Shown here: in pieces, positions 10,163 to 22,661 of the stretch
How the letters are laid out: each line of letters starts with the position of its first letter
Position numbering within the stretch: the stretch's first letter is position 1
Assembly: GCA_034406715.1 (NCBI GenBank)
Contig: CP137877.1
Location: 496,001-560,000 of the forward strand
Origin: Rhodotorula mucilaginosa
Lineage: Eukaryota; Basidiomycota; Microbotryomycetes; Sporidiobolales; Sporidiobolaceae
Length of the DNA stretch: 64,000 bases
Direction of reading: 5' to 3'
Translations under genes and position numbers: made by a program
Notes under the pieces: model-generated
The model's database searches: none
Told to the model about the DNA's origin: nothing
Seen by the model: only the letters and a program-made list of their open reading frames with translations

Positions 10163-11174
10163 TTTCGGCTACGGAGGGGAGGGGGTCTGGCGGGGTTGGT
10201 CGTGGATGCAATGTTCCGAGGTGTCGGTCGAGCGGGTGGGTGAGGATACGGTGCGAACGATCGTCAGTGGTCTGGACTTGGGGAGACAAGGAAGAGGAGA
10301 GACTCACTGGTCTGCAAGTCAAGAGGAGCGGCGCGCAAGAGCAGCCGTCAGTGATACTGAACCTAAACCGGCTCTCTTGTTTGTTCAACCCTGGCCCGTG
10401 TACAGGCTCATGGGTCCTGCAAAGAGAGAGACAGAGAGGCGAGTCGCCCAAGCTCGCCATGGAGGCGGTGTCGAGGTCGAGGTTGAGGTTAAGGTCGAGC
10501 CCTCGGGCGCTATGGGATGCTAGTGCAGCTCGGGTGCAGGTCTTGTAGCATGGCGAGCGAGCGAGTGGGGCGGGGTGTGCGAAAGGGGGCGAGGGTGTCG
10601 AGAGAGAGTGAGTGAGTGCGAAGCTTACGGCGAACGAGGCTGCGGGTGGGTCGAGGGAGGGGTGAGTGCGAGTGTGCAGACAGTGACAGAGTGCGAGCTG
10701 GACTTGCAAGTGTCCGGGAAGTTGCGATGAGCTCCAACGAGAACCAAGAAGAGCGAGGAGGCGAGTGCGAGTCCGAGTGCACGCGAGCTCGACCTCGACT
10801 TGTCGGTCGCCTCGCCTCCTGCTTCTGTTTTCTCCGTCCGTAGTCTTACACGTGAGCCTCCCGCCCTCCTGCCACCAGCACAGTGTAGGCAGTCTATTCT
10901 GCCGCCCACCCCTTTCGAGTCCCCTCGCAACTGCGCCGACTGCCCCGACTCGACGACGACGACCACTCGCCGCCGCCGACCCCGGTTCGAGCTCCCCCTC
11001 TCCTGACCCGACCCGACCAGCCCCGCCCTCGCGACTCTAGGGCGTAACAGACCCGCCTACACTCGACATATCGCTCATCTGCACGCCCCGACCTCTTGCC
11101 CATTCAGATACCCCTCGGTCACAGAGAGCCCCGCCGAGCTGACCACTTGGCACCCCATTCTCCCCGCTCACAGC
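10163..11174. promoter_or_regulatory. Divergent promoter region of RPS13 and RPS6
   Basis: About 1 kb separates the start codons of two small-subunit ribosomal protein genes. It holds CT/GA-rich tracts and GT-rich donor-like sites, so leader exons or 5' UTR introns are possible. Co-regulation of the two genes from this spacer is inferred. No specific factor site was assigned. Confidence 0.5.
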
Positions 11175-12489
11175 ATGAAGTTGGTACTCGCCAACCCGGC
11201 CACCGGGCAGCAGAAGACTATCGAGATCGACGATGAGCGCAAGACGTGAGTCCTCCCTCTTCGTCGGCGAGAGACACCCAACCCCCCTCTCTCTTGCCCG
11301 TGCTCGCTCGCGGGTCACACACACACACACCGTGTCCCCGCTCGCTTACCCGCGTGTCAGAGACAATGGGCTAACTGGAGCGTCTTTGTGAAAACAGGCG
11401 CATCTTTTACGAGAAGCGCATGGCTCAGGAGGTCGCCGCCGACCAGCTCGGCGACGAGTTCAAGGGCTACGTCGTCAGGATCACCGGCGGTAACGACGTA
11501 CGTGTCGCCTGCTCTCTCACGTTGGGTGTATGCATCGCACAGGTCACTGATGCGATCTACTCCCAACTTCTCTCTCTCTCACACCCCTCTCGACTCGACT
11601 CGACTGCCCTGCTCTCCCGCCTCGACACAACCGGCCGACCAACAACTGTCAACGGGCGAACTGGATCTGGCTGGATGCACGGAAACTGGATGCTATTGTG
11701 TGCGGACAACTCGTGGTGGAAAAACTACGGCGCAACGGGGTGGGGTGTTTGGCGAGTTCAGAAGCAGGGTTTCCCGCTGAAGCAGGGAGTCCTCGTCCCG
11801 CACCGTGTCCGCCTCCTCCTCGCCAAGGGCCACTCGTGCTACCGCCCCCGCCGCACCGGCGAGCGCAAGCGCAAGTCGGTCCGCGGTTGCATCGTCGGTC
11901 CCGACGTCCGCGCCCTCCACCTCGTCGTCGTCAAGCAGGGCGAGAACGACATCCCCGGGTTGACCGACGAGGTCCTCCCCAAGAGGCTCGGCCCGAAGCG
12001 CGCGACCAAGATCCGTAGGTTCTTCAACCTCGACAAGTCCGACGACGTCCGCAAGTTTGTCATCCGTCGCGAGGTCGTCCCGAAGAAGGAGGGCGCCAAG
12101 CCCTACACCAAGGCCCCCAAGATCCAGCGTCTGTACGTGCACGCCGCCCCCCTTGCTTTCTTCCTTGCGTTGTCGTCGTCCTCCCGACTGACCTGGATCC
12201 GGTACCCCGCCTCGCACGCGCGCGCGCAGCGTCACTCCGCAGCGTCTCCAGCGCCGCCGTCACCTCCGCTCGCTCGCCCGCCGCAAGACCGAGGCGCAGA
12301 AGGCCCAGAAGGCCGAGTACGAGCAGATCGTCGCCAAGCGCCTCGCTGAGCGCAAGGTTGCCGCTTCGGCCGTCAAGGCCAAGAAGGCGTACGTCGGCCG
12401 TCTTTTTTTTTCTTTTCACAGGGACAGGCAGCAGCAGACAACTGACCCAAGAGTGATACATGCACAGTGCCGCCCGTGCTGCTCACTAA
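11175..12489 (+). CDS. RPS6: 40S ribosomal protein S6 (eS6)
   Basis: Five exons (11175-11245, 11398-11497, 11762-12132, 12230-12388, 12468-12489) encode 240 residues. The start [13 protein letters not shown] and the blocks ISY-type [62 protein letters not shown] and [17 protein letters not shown] are those of eS6. The GGND-KQGF junction across the second intron matches the family. The C-terminal helix ([15 protein letters not shown]) is normal, but the tail reads VKAKKA then AARAAH and stops. The usual Arg-rich RRxSS phosphorylation segment is absent (see findings). Intron 2, at 264 nt, is long for this window. Confidence 0.95.
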
Positions 12490-12797
12490 AGCGTTCTCCG
12501 CGCGCGCCTCACTTTGTTGTAGGGGTTCCGGGTGTCTTGCGAGGGGAGGGAGCGAGGGACGGGGGAGGTCTCTCTCTCTCTTCTCCTGGTTGAGAATGCG
12601 CCAATTTTCTCTTTCTCATCGTCTTCCGTCTTCTTCTCGCACCGGCGGTCGGCGGTCCGGCACTCTTGACGTCGTGAATCGACGCATGCACGGGCGGGAG
12701 GCTCTGCGATGTGGACTCGCTTTTGTCGCTTTCACGGGCGCCTTTCGAGAGGTCAGAAGCTGGTCTGGATACACTCGGAGCAGGAAAAAGTTTTGCT
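12490..12797. other. 3' spacer between convergent RPS6 and TGS1
   Basis: A short convergent spacer holding the 3' ends of both genes. CT-rich stretches are present and no gene was seen. Confidence 0.5.
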
Positions 12798-14247
<1,450 letters not shown>

Positions 14248-14631
14248 TGCGAGCAAGCGAATGCGTGTACAAAGAGGAAAAGAGTCCGATCGGAGGAGCG
14301 CACAGAAAATCGCGCGTGAAAGGGACTCTTGCTCTCTGTTTCTGCGTCTGCACAACCGCAGCGTTTCTCCCGTTGGATTGATTGTCGGCGTGGGAAAAGA
14401 AGGCGAGTAATTGGTTACATTTCGATGGGGAGTACTCGTTCGGTGCGAGTCGAAAATAAGAGGAAGGGGACACGTTCGAGCAGGAGAACATGCATAGAAC
14501 TGATGATGGGGTGCAGACGGGTGCGCAGGGAAGGAACAAGGGCGAGGCCAAAGGGAAGCAGTGGGCAGCCAAACAGGGAACCAAGTCGTCCCCCCGTCCA
14601 GGGCACCCCGCGACGCTGTTTAGGCGTCTTT
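14248..14631. other. Spacer between TGS1 and PRPP synthetase genes
   Basis: A 384-bp spacer in a head-to-tail pair, holding the PRPP synthetase 3' end and the TGS1 promoter. No gene was seen. Confidence 0.5.
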
Positions 14632-16692
14632 TTAGTTACCGAGCGCGAGCGGGTTGCGCTGCAACGACTCGGCGACGTTCGGAGCAACGGCGTGCCTCGG
14701 CTGCGGCGACAGCGGCTCGTCGTCACCCGCCACCGCGACGGCCTCCGTCCACGGGATCGAGGTGAACAACTGCGAGACTGACTCGCCGTAGTGACTCCGG
14801 CTGTTTTCGTTTTTTCGAGGGGGAATCATCACGGGTCAGCTCTGTTCAAAGAAGCTTTCTCTTCACGCGCGCATGCGCGGGGCACTGGCAAAGAAACGTA
14901 CCGAACAGCCTCGGCGAGAACATGCGAGATGTCGATCTCGCGCACTTTCCGGCAACCCTTCTTGTGATCCTGTAGGATCGAAAGAGCGAGCATTGGCTCG
15001 TTAGCTGCCCAGTCCAGTCGAGAGGCAAACCGAGGGAAGGAGAATCAGTAAGTCCAGAGTTTGCAGCAGGGCACGCACCGCTTGCGGGATCGAGTTGGTC
15101 ACGATCAGCTTTTCGATCTCGCTCTCATTGAGCACCTGCATCGCCTTGCCACTCAAGATCCCGTGCGTCACGAGCGCGAGGACCGTTTTGGCCCCGTTCG
15201 CGAGGAGGTGTTTCGCCGCGAGCGCGAGGGTACCGCACGTGTCGGCCATGTCGTCGATCAGGATCGCCGTCTTGCCTTCGACGTTGCCGACGAGGACCAT
15301 GCGAGCGATCTCGTTGGCTTTTTTGCGCTCCTTGTGGAACAGGGCAAAGTCGAGGTCGAGCGAGGCGGCCATCGACGAGGCACTGCGGAGCGAGGCGGAT
15401 TCAAGATCAGTCCCGTTTCATCCGGCAGACTATCACGCGGCCAAGGCCAAGCAGCTCGGGAAACATCGACTAAGCACGAGTCGTGAGAGAGAACCAGGAC
15501 TGACCGTTTTGCGCCGCCCGCGTCCGGAGAGACAATCACCGCGTTCCGGATCTCCTTGCCCATCGTCTCCCGCAGGTACTGCAGCATTGTCGGCTCGGCG
15601 TAAAGCTGTATGGCAAAAGAGGTGAGTCAGGCTCCCTCTGACGAAAGAAGGGCGATCGAGCCGGCACGCACGCTGCAGGTGAACAAGGGTTAGCGTCTCT
15701 TGGTCTTGAATTTCCCACGTGCGTGCGGGCGAGCGGGCATCGGACGAGCGAAAGAGGGAATTACGTACTTGTCAACCGGAATGTCAAAGAATCCTTGGAT
15801 CTGACTCGCGTGCAAGTCCATGGTCTGCACATCATGATGCAGTGAGGCTGCGTTAGTTCCGCCCGCCAAGCTGAGGGCAGTAGGTGGGCCCGTCCAGGAG
15901 CGGTGCTGATAACGCACAATGACATGGTCGATACCGGCACCCTTGACGAGCATGTTGGCGACCAGCTTGGCCGTGATCGGAGCGCGCGACTTGTCCTTCT
16001 TGTCTTGCCGCGCGTACGGGAAGTGGGGCCTGTTTGTTTCACCTTGAACATGTCAGCACAACCAGCTGGACGGCCGCGGTCTGCAGGTCGCGCATGCGGG
16101 GTAGAGAAACGTACACGACTGCGGTGATGCGACGAGCCGACGCTATCCGGAGGGTGTGTGCCATGATGCACAACCTGCGCCGGCCAGGATCATTCGGAGA
16201 TCAGCTTCTGGTGTGCTTGACAGAGTATATGGCGGGAAGTTTCGGGGGGGACTGACTCCATGAGCGCTCCATTGGTGGCCGTTTCGGGCGAACTCGCAGT
16301 CGCGACGATGTAGACGTCGGCTTCTCGGACCGATTCGTGGAACGCGACGCTGTCGAGATGCGCGTAGCAGGATGCATAGAGCGGGCGGAATAGAGGTCAG
16401 TCTATTGAGTCTAGAGATGACCCGGGAAGGAGAGGGCAGTTTCATCGTGCTCGAGCGAGTGGGCGGCAGGGCGAGTCGGTTGTTGGTGCGAGCGACGTAC
16501 GAGAGTTCGCCGCTGGGCAAGGTGACTATACTCGAGCTTCCCAAGGGCAACCCGAGCCTGCGTGCGATCAGTTGGGCGAGTTGAGGATGCGACGTCCCTG
16601 CACCGACCGCGGGGTCAGCGGCGGCTCTGCGGTCGAGCGGGGCAAGCGGCGAGCTCACCCGAGAAGATCTTGAGGTTGTTGTGCGACGACAT
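14632..16692 (-). CDS. PRS: Ribose-phosphate pyrophosphokinase (PRPP synthetase)
   Basis: A gene of many short exons from ATG 16692-16690 ([12 protein letters not shown]) to TAA 14634-14632. Exons in order read [56 protein letters not shown] with [10 protein letters not shown], the PRPP-loop neighbour [41 protein letters not shown], the ribose-5-phosphate/PRPP binding [32 protein letters not shown], and finally [10 protein letters not shown] and [13 protein letters not shown]. The enzyme makes PRPP from ribose-5-phosphate and ATP for nucleotide, His and Trp synthesis. The C-terminal tail after FTSIPW is about 35 residues longer than in most homologs. All binding motifs are conserved, so it is likely a catalytic paralog and not a regulatory one. 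Confidence 0.93.
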
Positions 16693-17998
16693 GCCTTCCC
16701 GACCTGCACAGCCAGTCTGCAGCAGCGCTCGAGGGTCGGCATTCACGAGAACCCGCGACTCGCGCCAAGTCCCAAAGTCGGCTTCAACGTAGAACTCGCC
16801 CGCTCACGGCCGACCCGTATCCCCTAGAGATTGCAGCCTAGGGTTCATACTATGGCCTATACATTGCACGCCTTTCATTGCCCATCGAGGCGGGAAAAGA
16901 AAGTCAGGGCTTTCGATCGTACTTCGAAGGGACAGGTCTTCCCACTTTGGTGAGCCGCTAACCCTGCAAGTCGCAACCCCTGTTCCGGCAGTCCTCCCTC
17001 CACGCCGTACGCCTGACTCGTTAACGACGAGGCCCCGCTCCGACGCTCGGGTCACATCGGCCGAGGTCAATCTGCGCTGGAAACGCATCCACCGGCAGAG
17101 GGTTTGCCTTTGACACGCTGAGAAGCTCGAGAACAGAGCGCCAGCAGCGGCGGAGCTTGTCCAATTTGATCCTCGCTGGCGACCGTTTGTCGTGCAGGGT
17201 CCGGATATGCCACGGTGGGCTGATATGTCTGCTTAGGGCGGCCCGAGTCATAGTTTGAAAAGTCCGGATGTGGGTGACTCTCCGGACCGGCGGGCGGAGG
17301 CATGTGTCGAGAGGAGCGGGAGCGAGCAGAGCCTCTCCTTTGAGCTGGTAGAATGTACGGCCGTCGTCTTGTGGGCGGGAGCATCGAGTGTCGTCGAGAG
17401 AGGCCCGCCCAAGACGCGTTCCTCCTAGACGACGGGGCAGCGGATCCACGCTTGATCGACCCGACGTGCCGAGGCTTGGTTGATCGCTCAACTGGCGACT
17501 GCTTCAACCTGTATAGCTCGATGGCGTGTAAGTTAGGGGCGAGCCAGGGATGGCCAGCTGCGGGGCTCGAGTCGATTGGAGAGCAGGAGATTCTCCGCCT
17601 CGAGCGATGGAGGGGCGGGAGATGTGCGTCCGGATTACGTCCGAGCCATGTGTCCTCTCGCATTGGAGTGTGCAGCTTGTGAGCGGTCTACAGTATGGCC
17701 GAGAGCTGATGAACCGTTCCGCGCCAGATCGACTTTTCGCGAGTTGAAAGCTCATCTCGTCAACAAGCCTCGCCTCTCGGCTAGACGCAGGTTCCCGAAA
17801 TCAGAGACAAGAGCTGCAGACGCTGCTACCGACCGCATTGCCAAGTACGACCAAACGCGACCCGACTTGTTCGCTCAGCGTCTTGCCCGTCTCTCAACCT
17901 CCTGCTGGCTTCGCTCAACCATCGCATCCCGTAGGCACCTCTGAGAGCCAGACTAGAACCGCCACCAATCGAGATCCGGAGTTCGTCCGCACGCAGCC
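16693..17998. other. 1.3-kb divergent spacer, no gene recognised
   Basis: This is the spacer between PRPP synthetase (minus) and RCM1 (plus). Several overlapping open frames exist on both strands around 17067-17750, one with Pro/Tyr-rich text (PPPAGPESHPHPDF). None has a recognised domain, and overlap on both strands is expected by chance in this GC-rich DNA. A small unknown gene here cannot be excluded. Confidence 0.3.
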
Positions 17999-20727
17999 AT
18001 GGATTTCTACCACCGGTCCGTATCCACCAGCCTGCCCCCTGTTGGTGGCCAACCCCGAAAACTTGCTGACCTCCGCCTGCAACAGCGCCGCGTTGATCCT
18101 CGACTCGCTCGACCAGAAGAAGGGCTCGGTCAAGGGTCTCTGCATGGCCGAGGCCAAGAAGGGCAAAAAAGTCGGAGAAGGCGCCCGGTTCCTCAAGGTC
18201 GTCGTCGAGGTCTTGAAATGTAGGTTTCCCCGCTCCCTCTCACGAGCACTTCCCCCTTCGCTCCCTGAACGTACTGACACCTCGTGCTGATCACGTACGC
18301 ATGCTCGCAACAGACCGCCCGCACATCCAGCATCTCCTGACTGCGACCAAACTGCTCTCTTCCGAACCGACCTTGTTCGTCCCGCCGTCTTCGGTCGCAG
18401 CGCTCAACACGGCGCTCAAATCCGGATCGGCCGCTTCGGCCAACAAAGCCCTCAAGACGGCCGCTCCCAAATGGCAGAAGCAGCAACCGAAAAAGACTCC
18501 GACGCCGGAAAACTTGGCGAGCGTGATGGTTCACGACCTCTTGTTTGCCAAGAGGGGCTTGTCGCTCCCGAAGGAGCACAAGGTTCGCAAGAAGCTCGAA
18601 AAGTACAAGCCGGCGTAAGCTTCTCTCCTAATCTTGGTCTTCTCCCCCGGGAGCTGGTCAAGTGACTCGTCCTCGGTGACTTGCGAGAAAGCGAAGGGTC
18701 AGCACTCTGAACGACGGAAGAACCTGACCGCGAATCTCCTTCACCCCACTCCAGGCTCGAGAAGGAGAACGACCGCGAGAAGCGCCGTCGCAAGGTCGCC
18801 ACCAACGAGGGCCTCCAGATCGCGCTGCCCGAAAAAGTCGCCTCGTCGCTCGAAGGGATCGGCAAGGGCAAGAAGCGCGAACACGAAGCCGACCGCTTTG
18901 CCGAGGAAGGCGCCTCGGGCCTCGAATACATGCCGGGAGAGATCCGGTGGCTCAGGGTCAACACGCTCAGGTGGTCGGTCGAGGCGGCGGTGGAATGGTT
19001 CGAAAAGACTGGGTGGGAGATGTTTGAAGACGTCCAGGAGATGCTCGCCGCTTCGTGAGTCGCCGACCGTACTGCGCCGACCGTACTGCTATGCTCCTGA
19101 TGTCACTGGGGCCGTGATGTCGGTGAATCTTGAAACTGACCGCTGCGCGCGTTTCTGTGGCGGTCTCACAGTCAATCGAAGCCCAAGGTGTTTGCTCTCG
19201 ATGCGCACATCGAACCTTTGCTCGCCCTCCCCGCGACCGTCTCTCTCCCGACCATCTCGGCCTACCAGGACGGTCGTCTCCTCGCCCAAGACAAAGCCTC
19301 TTGCATGCCCGCATGGGTCCTGCTCACTCCCGTTCTCGCCGACGCCGAAGAAGGTCTCCTCGAAGAGAAGGGCAAGGGTAAAGGGGTCCGAGTCCTCGAT
19401 GCGACGGCGGCACCCGGGAACAAGACCACGATGGCGGCGGCGTTGGTGGCAGACGAGCGGATCAATGGTCGAGTGGTCGCCTGCGAGCGGGACCAGGGTC
19501 GATTCAAAGTCTTGAAGGATATGCTCAAGCGCGCGGATGCCAAGAGTGAGTGCTTTCGTGGCGTGGCTCTCGGCCTCGCTATAAGCCAGGAAGCCTGTCG
19601 AGCACACGACTGACTCAAATCTTGGGCGATTCTTCTCTCCCGCTCTGGCAGATGTTCAGCCGATGAACGTCGATTTCCTGTCCCTCAAGACGGACGATCC
19701 CAAGCTGAAGAATGTCACCCACCTCCTTGTCGACCCGTCATGCTGTGAGTGCAGGCGCATCCGGGCTGCAGGCACCTCTTGACCCCCCCAAACCTCTTGA
19801 CTGACAACAAACTTCTCGCAGCCGGATCGGGCATCCCCTCCCGCCTCGACCACCTCATCCCGTCCGCTCCCGAGGCCGAACACCTGTCTCGAATCCGCGC
19901 CCTGTCCAACTTCCAACTCGCGATCGTCTCGCACGCGCTCCGGTTCTCGGGCGCCCAACGCGTCGTCTACTCGACTTGTTCGGTGTGGGAACAAGAAGAC
20001 GAAGGGGTCGTGATGCGCGTGCTGGCCAAGAAGGAGATGAGGGATATGGGGTGGAGGTTGGCAAAGCGAGAGGAAGTGTTGCCGACTTGGGAGCGAAGGG
20101 GACGCGTCGAGGCTTGCGGTGGCGATATCGGTGCGTGCATGTGTTCTCGTCCGCTTGAATCCCTGTGCTGACTCAAACCCATCTCTCTGGCTATCTCATG
20201 ATGCGTGTGCAGAACTTGCCGAATCGATGGTGAGGTGTCTGCCCGAAGACGGCACCAACGGCTTCTTCGTCGCGTGCTTTGTCAAGGACACGGCTGCCGC
20301 GCCGATCGAGGCTCCCAACATGCCCGAGCGGGCGAAGCGAGAGGAGGTCGCGGCGCCGGCGGCGGGCGAGGAGGAGGCGGATGGCGCTGCTTCCGCTTTC
20401 GAGGATGAGGTTCTCGGAGATGCGACGGCGACGCCAGCGGCGGCAGAGCAGGACGTCGTGCTCCCTTCCACCTCCTCGTCAACAGCGACCAAGAAGGGTG
20501 GCAACCAGAAGAAGGCCAAGTCGACCATTACGCAATCGACCCGGAATGCCAAGGAGGACGTGCTCGGAAAGGCCAAAGCCGACGTCGACGAGGCGGCCGC
20601 GAACGGCAAGGGGGGCAAGAAGTTGACGAAGAAGCAATTGTACTTGCTGAAGAAGGAGGAGCTGAAGCGGAAAAAGGCAGAGGCGGCGGGCGGAGCGCCC
20701 GCACCGGCAGACGAAGCAGAGGAGTAG
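17999..20727 (+). CDS. RCM1: 25S/28S rRNA cytosine-C5 methyltransferase (NSUN5/Rcm1)
   Basis: The gene starts at ATG 17999 (MDFYHR) and the first intron joins AALILDSLDQKKGSVKGLC, the conserved NSUN5 N-terminus. Then come a coiled lysine-rich segment, the RNA-binding-like LEYMPGEIRWLRVNTL, the substrate segment ISAYQDGRLLAQDKASCM, SAM motif LDATAAPGNKTTMAAAL, motif IV VDPSCSGSGI and motif VI VVYSTCSVWEQEDE. The two cysteines in PSCSG and STCSV are the release and nucleophile residues of RsmB/Nop2-type m5C enzymes. The protein methylates a conserved cytosine in large-subunit rRNA in the nucleolus. After the domain is a tail of over 130 residues that is Ala/Glu/Lys-rich and ends in a basic helix (KLTKKQLYLLKKEELKRKK), likely a nucleolar localisation or RNA-binding extension. 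Confidence 0.93.
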
Positions 20728-20905
20728 AGTGGACAGCGATTTATTCCCTAGCGCGCCACCTGTCGTCGTTCGCAATTTCCTGCCCATGTTCCGCAGACGT
20801 GTTGCGCCAGAGTTGGCGCAGACGAAACGGGAGAGAAGTCCCGAAAAACGGTACAAGATCGAAAGGCACAATGGGCAGAGTTCCTTGGTCGAGCTACCAG
20901 CCCTA

Positions 20906-22500
20906 CTACCATCCCCTCATGCCGCCACCTCGACGGTCGCTGCCAGCCTTCATCCTCCCACTACCCTTGTAGATCGTACCACCTCGCGCAATCTGTTCCT
21001 GCTCGTACCGCTCACGTTCCTCCTTGGCCCTCCTCGCCTTTTCCTGCGCCTCGCGCGCTTCCGCTTCCCTCCGCTCAGCAGCGATCCGTTCCTCTTCCTT
21101 GGCCCGCTTCTCGAGTTCGGCAATCTGCTCCGGGGTCAATTCCGGGGAGGCTGTACGATCGCGCGCTGTGGTGGTGGTTTTCTCGCTCTTGCTCTTGCTT
21201 GATCGGGATGAGCGGTGATGGTGACGGTGGTGTCGCCTGTGCTCGCGGTCTCCGCTCCGCCGATCCCGATCGGACCGTGAACGATGCCGTCGCCTACGCC
21301 GCTCGCTCTCTTCGTCCTCGTCTTCCGAATCGGAAGCGGAGCCTTTGTCGTCGTCGTCGTCGCTGCCGCGTCGGTGGGAGGAGCGGTGGCGCGCAGAGTG
21401 GGACCGCTTGGAACGGCTGCGGTCGGGCGACAGGGAGCGAGAGCGGGAGCGGGACCGAGAACGCGACGAGGAAGAAGAAGCGGACGAGGAAGAGGCGGGA
21501 GGTGGAGGCGGTTTGGCAGCTATTGATAAACGCGGATGTAAGCAAACTTGTCAGCCATCCACAGGGCGTGGCAGACGACGATTTCTTCAGCGTACCTGCT
21601 TTGCGTTCGAGCTCGCCGCAGTGTTGAATCGTGATCAACTCGAGGGGCCGGTCCTTGGCATCGACTGGCATCTTGCTGATGGCGACGATCGTCTCGAAAC
21701 CCTTGACGACGCGGCCGAGCACGACGTGCTTGCCCTTCAAGTGAGGACACGGCCGCAGGCTCACGAAGAATTGGCTCGAGTTTGTGCTGTGAAGGTGCAA
21801 GCGTTGAGTGAGCCAGACGTCCTGACTTGCCGCGCCCTCTGCACCCTTTGAGGTGCTCACTTTTTCCCCTTGTTGGCCATGCACAGTAGACCTTCGGAGT
21901 CGATCTCGCGCGAGAGGTTCTCATCACTGCGGCGCCGAGAAGGTCAGCCCCTTTCCGTGCTCTCGTAACGGGAGCAGCAAGTCGTTTTCCCTTACTCGAA
22001 GCTGGGTCCGTAGATTGATTCGCCGCCCTTGCCGTTACGGTCCGTGAAGTCGCCGCCCTGGACCATGAAGCTGTCAAGAGGGAGGAGGAGGAGGGTCAGC
22101 ACTCGGCAGGGGCATGCAGGCGAGAAGGGCGTTGTTCCGACTGACCCTGCGATCACGCGGTGCAAAGGCGATCCTGTACATGCAGACATCGCGGTCAGTC
22201 CGTCCGTCTAGTGACGACAGCACAGAGCGTAGGTTACCTTTGTACCAGAGGGGGATCCCGATCGAGTTGACGCCGGCGGACCCCGTGCAGAGCGCCCGGA
22301 AGCTGTAGCGCGGGACGGCATCGATCAGTACGATCTGTGTGATTCGACCACAGGGCAGGCACAGCTCAAAGTGCGCGTTAGACTGACTTTTCTGCGGTGC
22401 GAGGGACGACGTCGGCAAACAGCTCAAAGACGACGCGGCCGAGGGGCTGGACGTGTTCTCCGACGACCGCATAGTCGTGAAACACTCGCGGGTTGACCAT
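20906..22500 (-). CDS. Cyclophilin-type peptidyl-prolyl isomerase with RS-rich tail
   Basis: Starts at ATG 22500-22498 with [16 protein letters not shown] followed by [18 protein letters not shown]. Short exons then give [10 protein letters not shown], the active-site [10 protein letters not shown] and [48 protein letters not shown] and FGxV-type [12 protein letters not shown]. Arg, Phe, Met and Gln of the HRVI/FMVQGGD core are present; His of the [11 protein letters not shown] strand follows. The last exons add about 200 residues: a Ser/Arg repeat region with RS and SRSRSRS runs, an acidic patch, then a charged helix ([20 protein letters not shown]) ending in a Gly/Arg tail. This layout matches nuclear RS-cyclophilins associated with splicing factors. 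The specific ortholog is uncertain. Confidence 0.88.
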
Positions 22501-22661
22501 CTCTTGCCTCTCCGAGCTGAACAGTTACACCGAGTTGAGGGAAAGAGAGAGAGAGAGAGAGAGAGCGAACTCGTCTCTTTTCTAAATCAAGCGACTGCTC
22601 CTCGCAATCCGACGCTGCTCTCGCTTGCTGGCAGGTGCAAGCTTGTGCTGTCAAGACTGCA

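Noticed and set aside
17067-17750. Candidate genes on either strand
   Set aside because: Open frames overlap on opposite strands and show no domain. Not supportable as genes.
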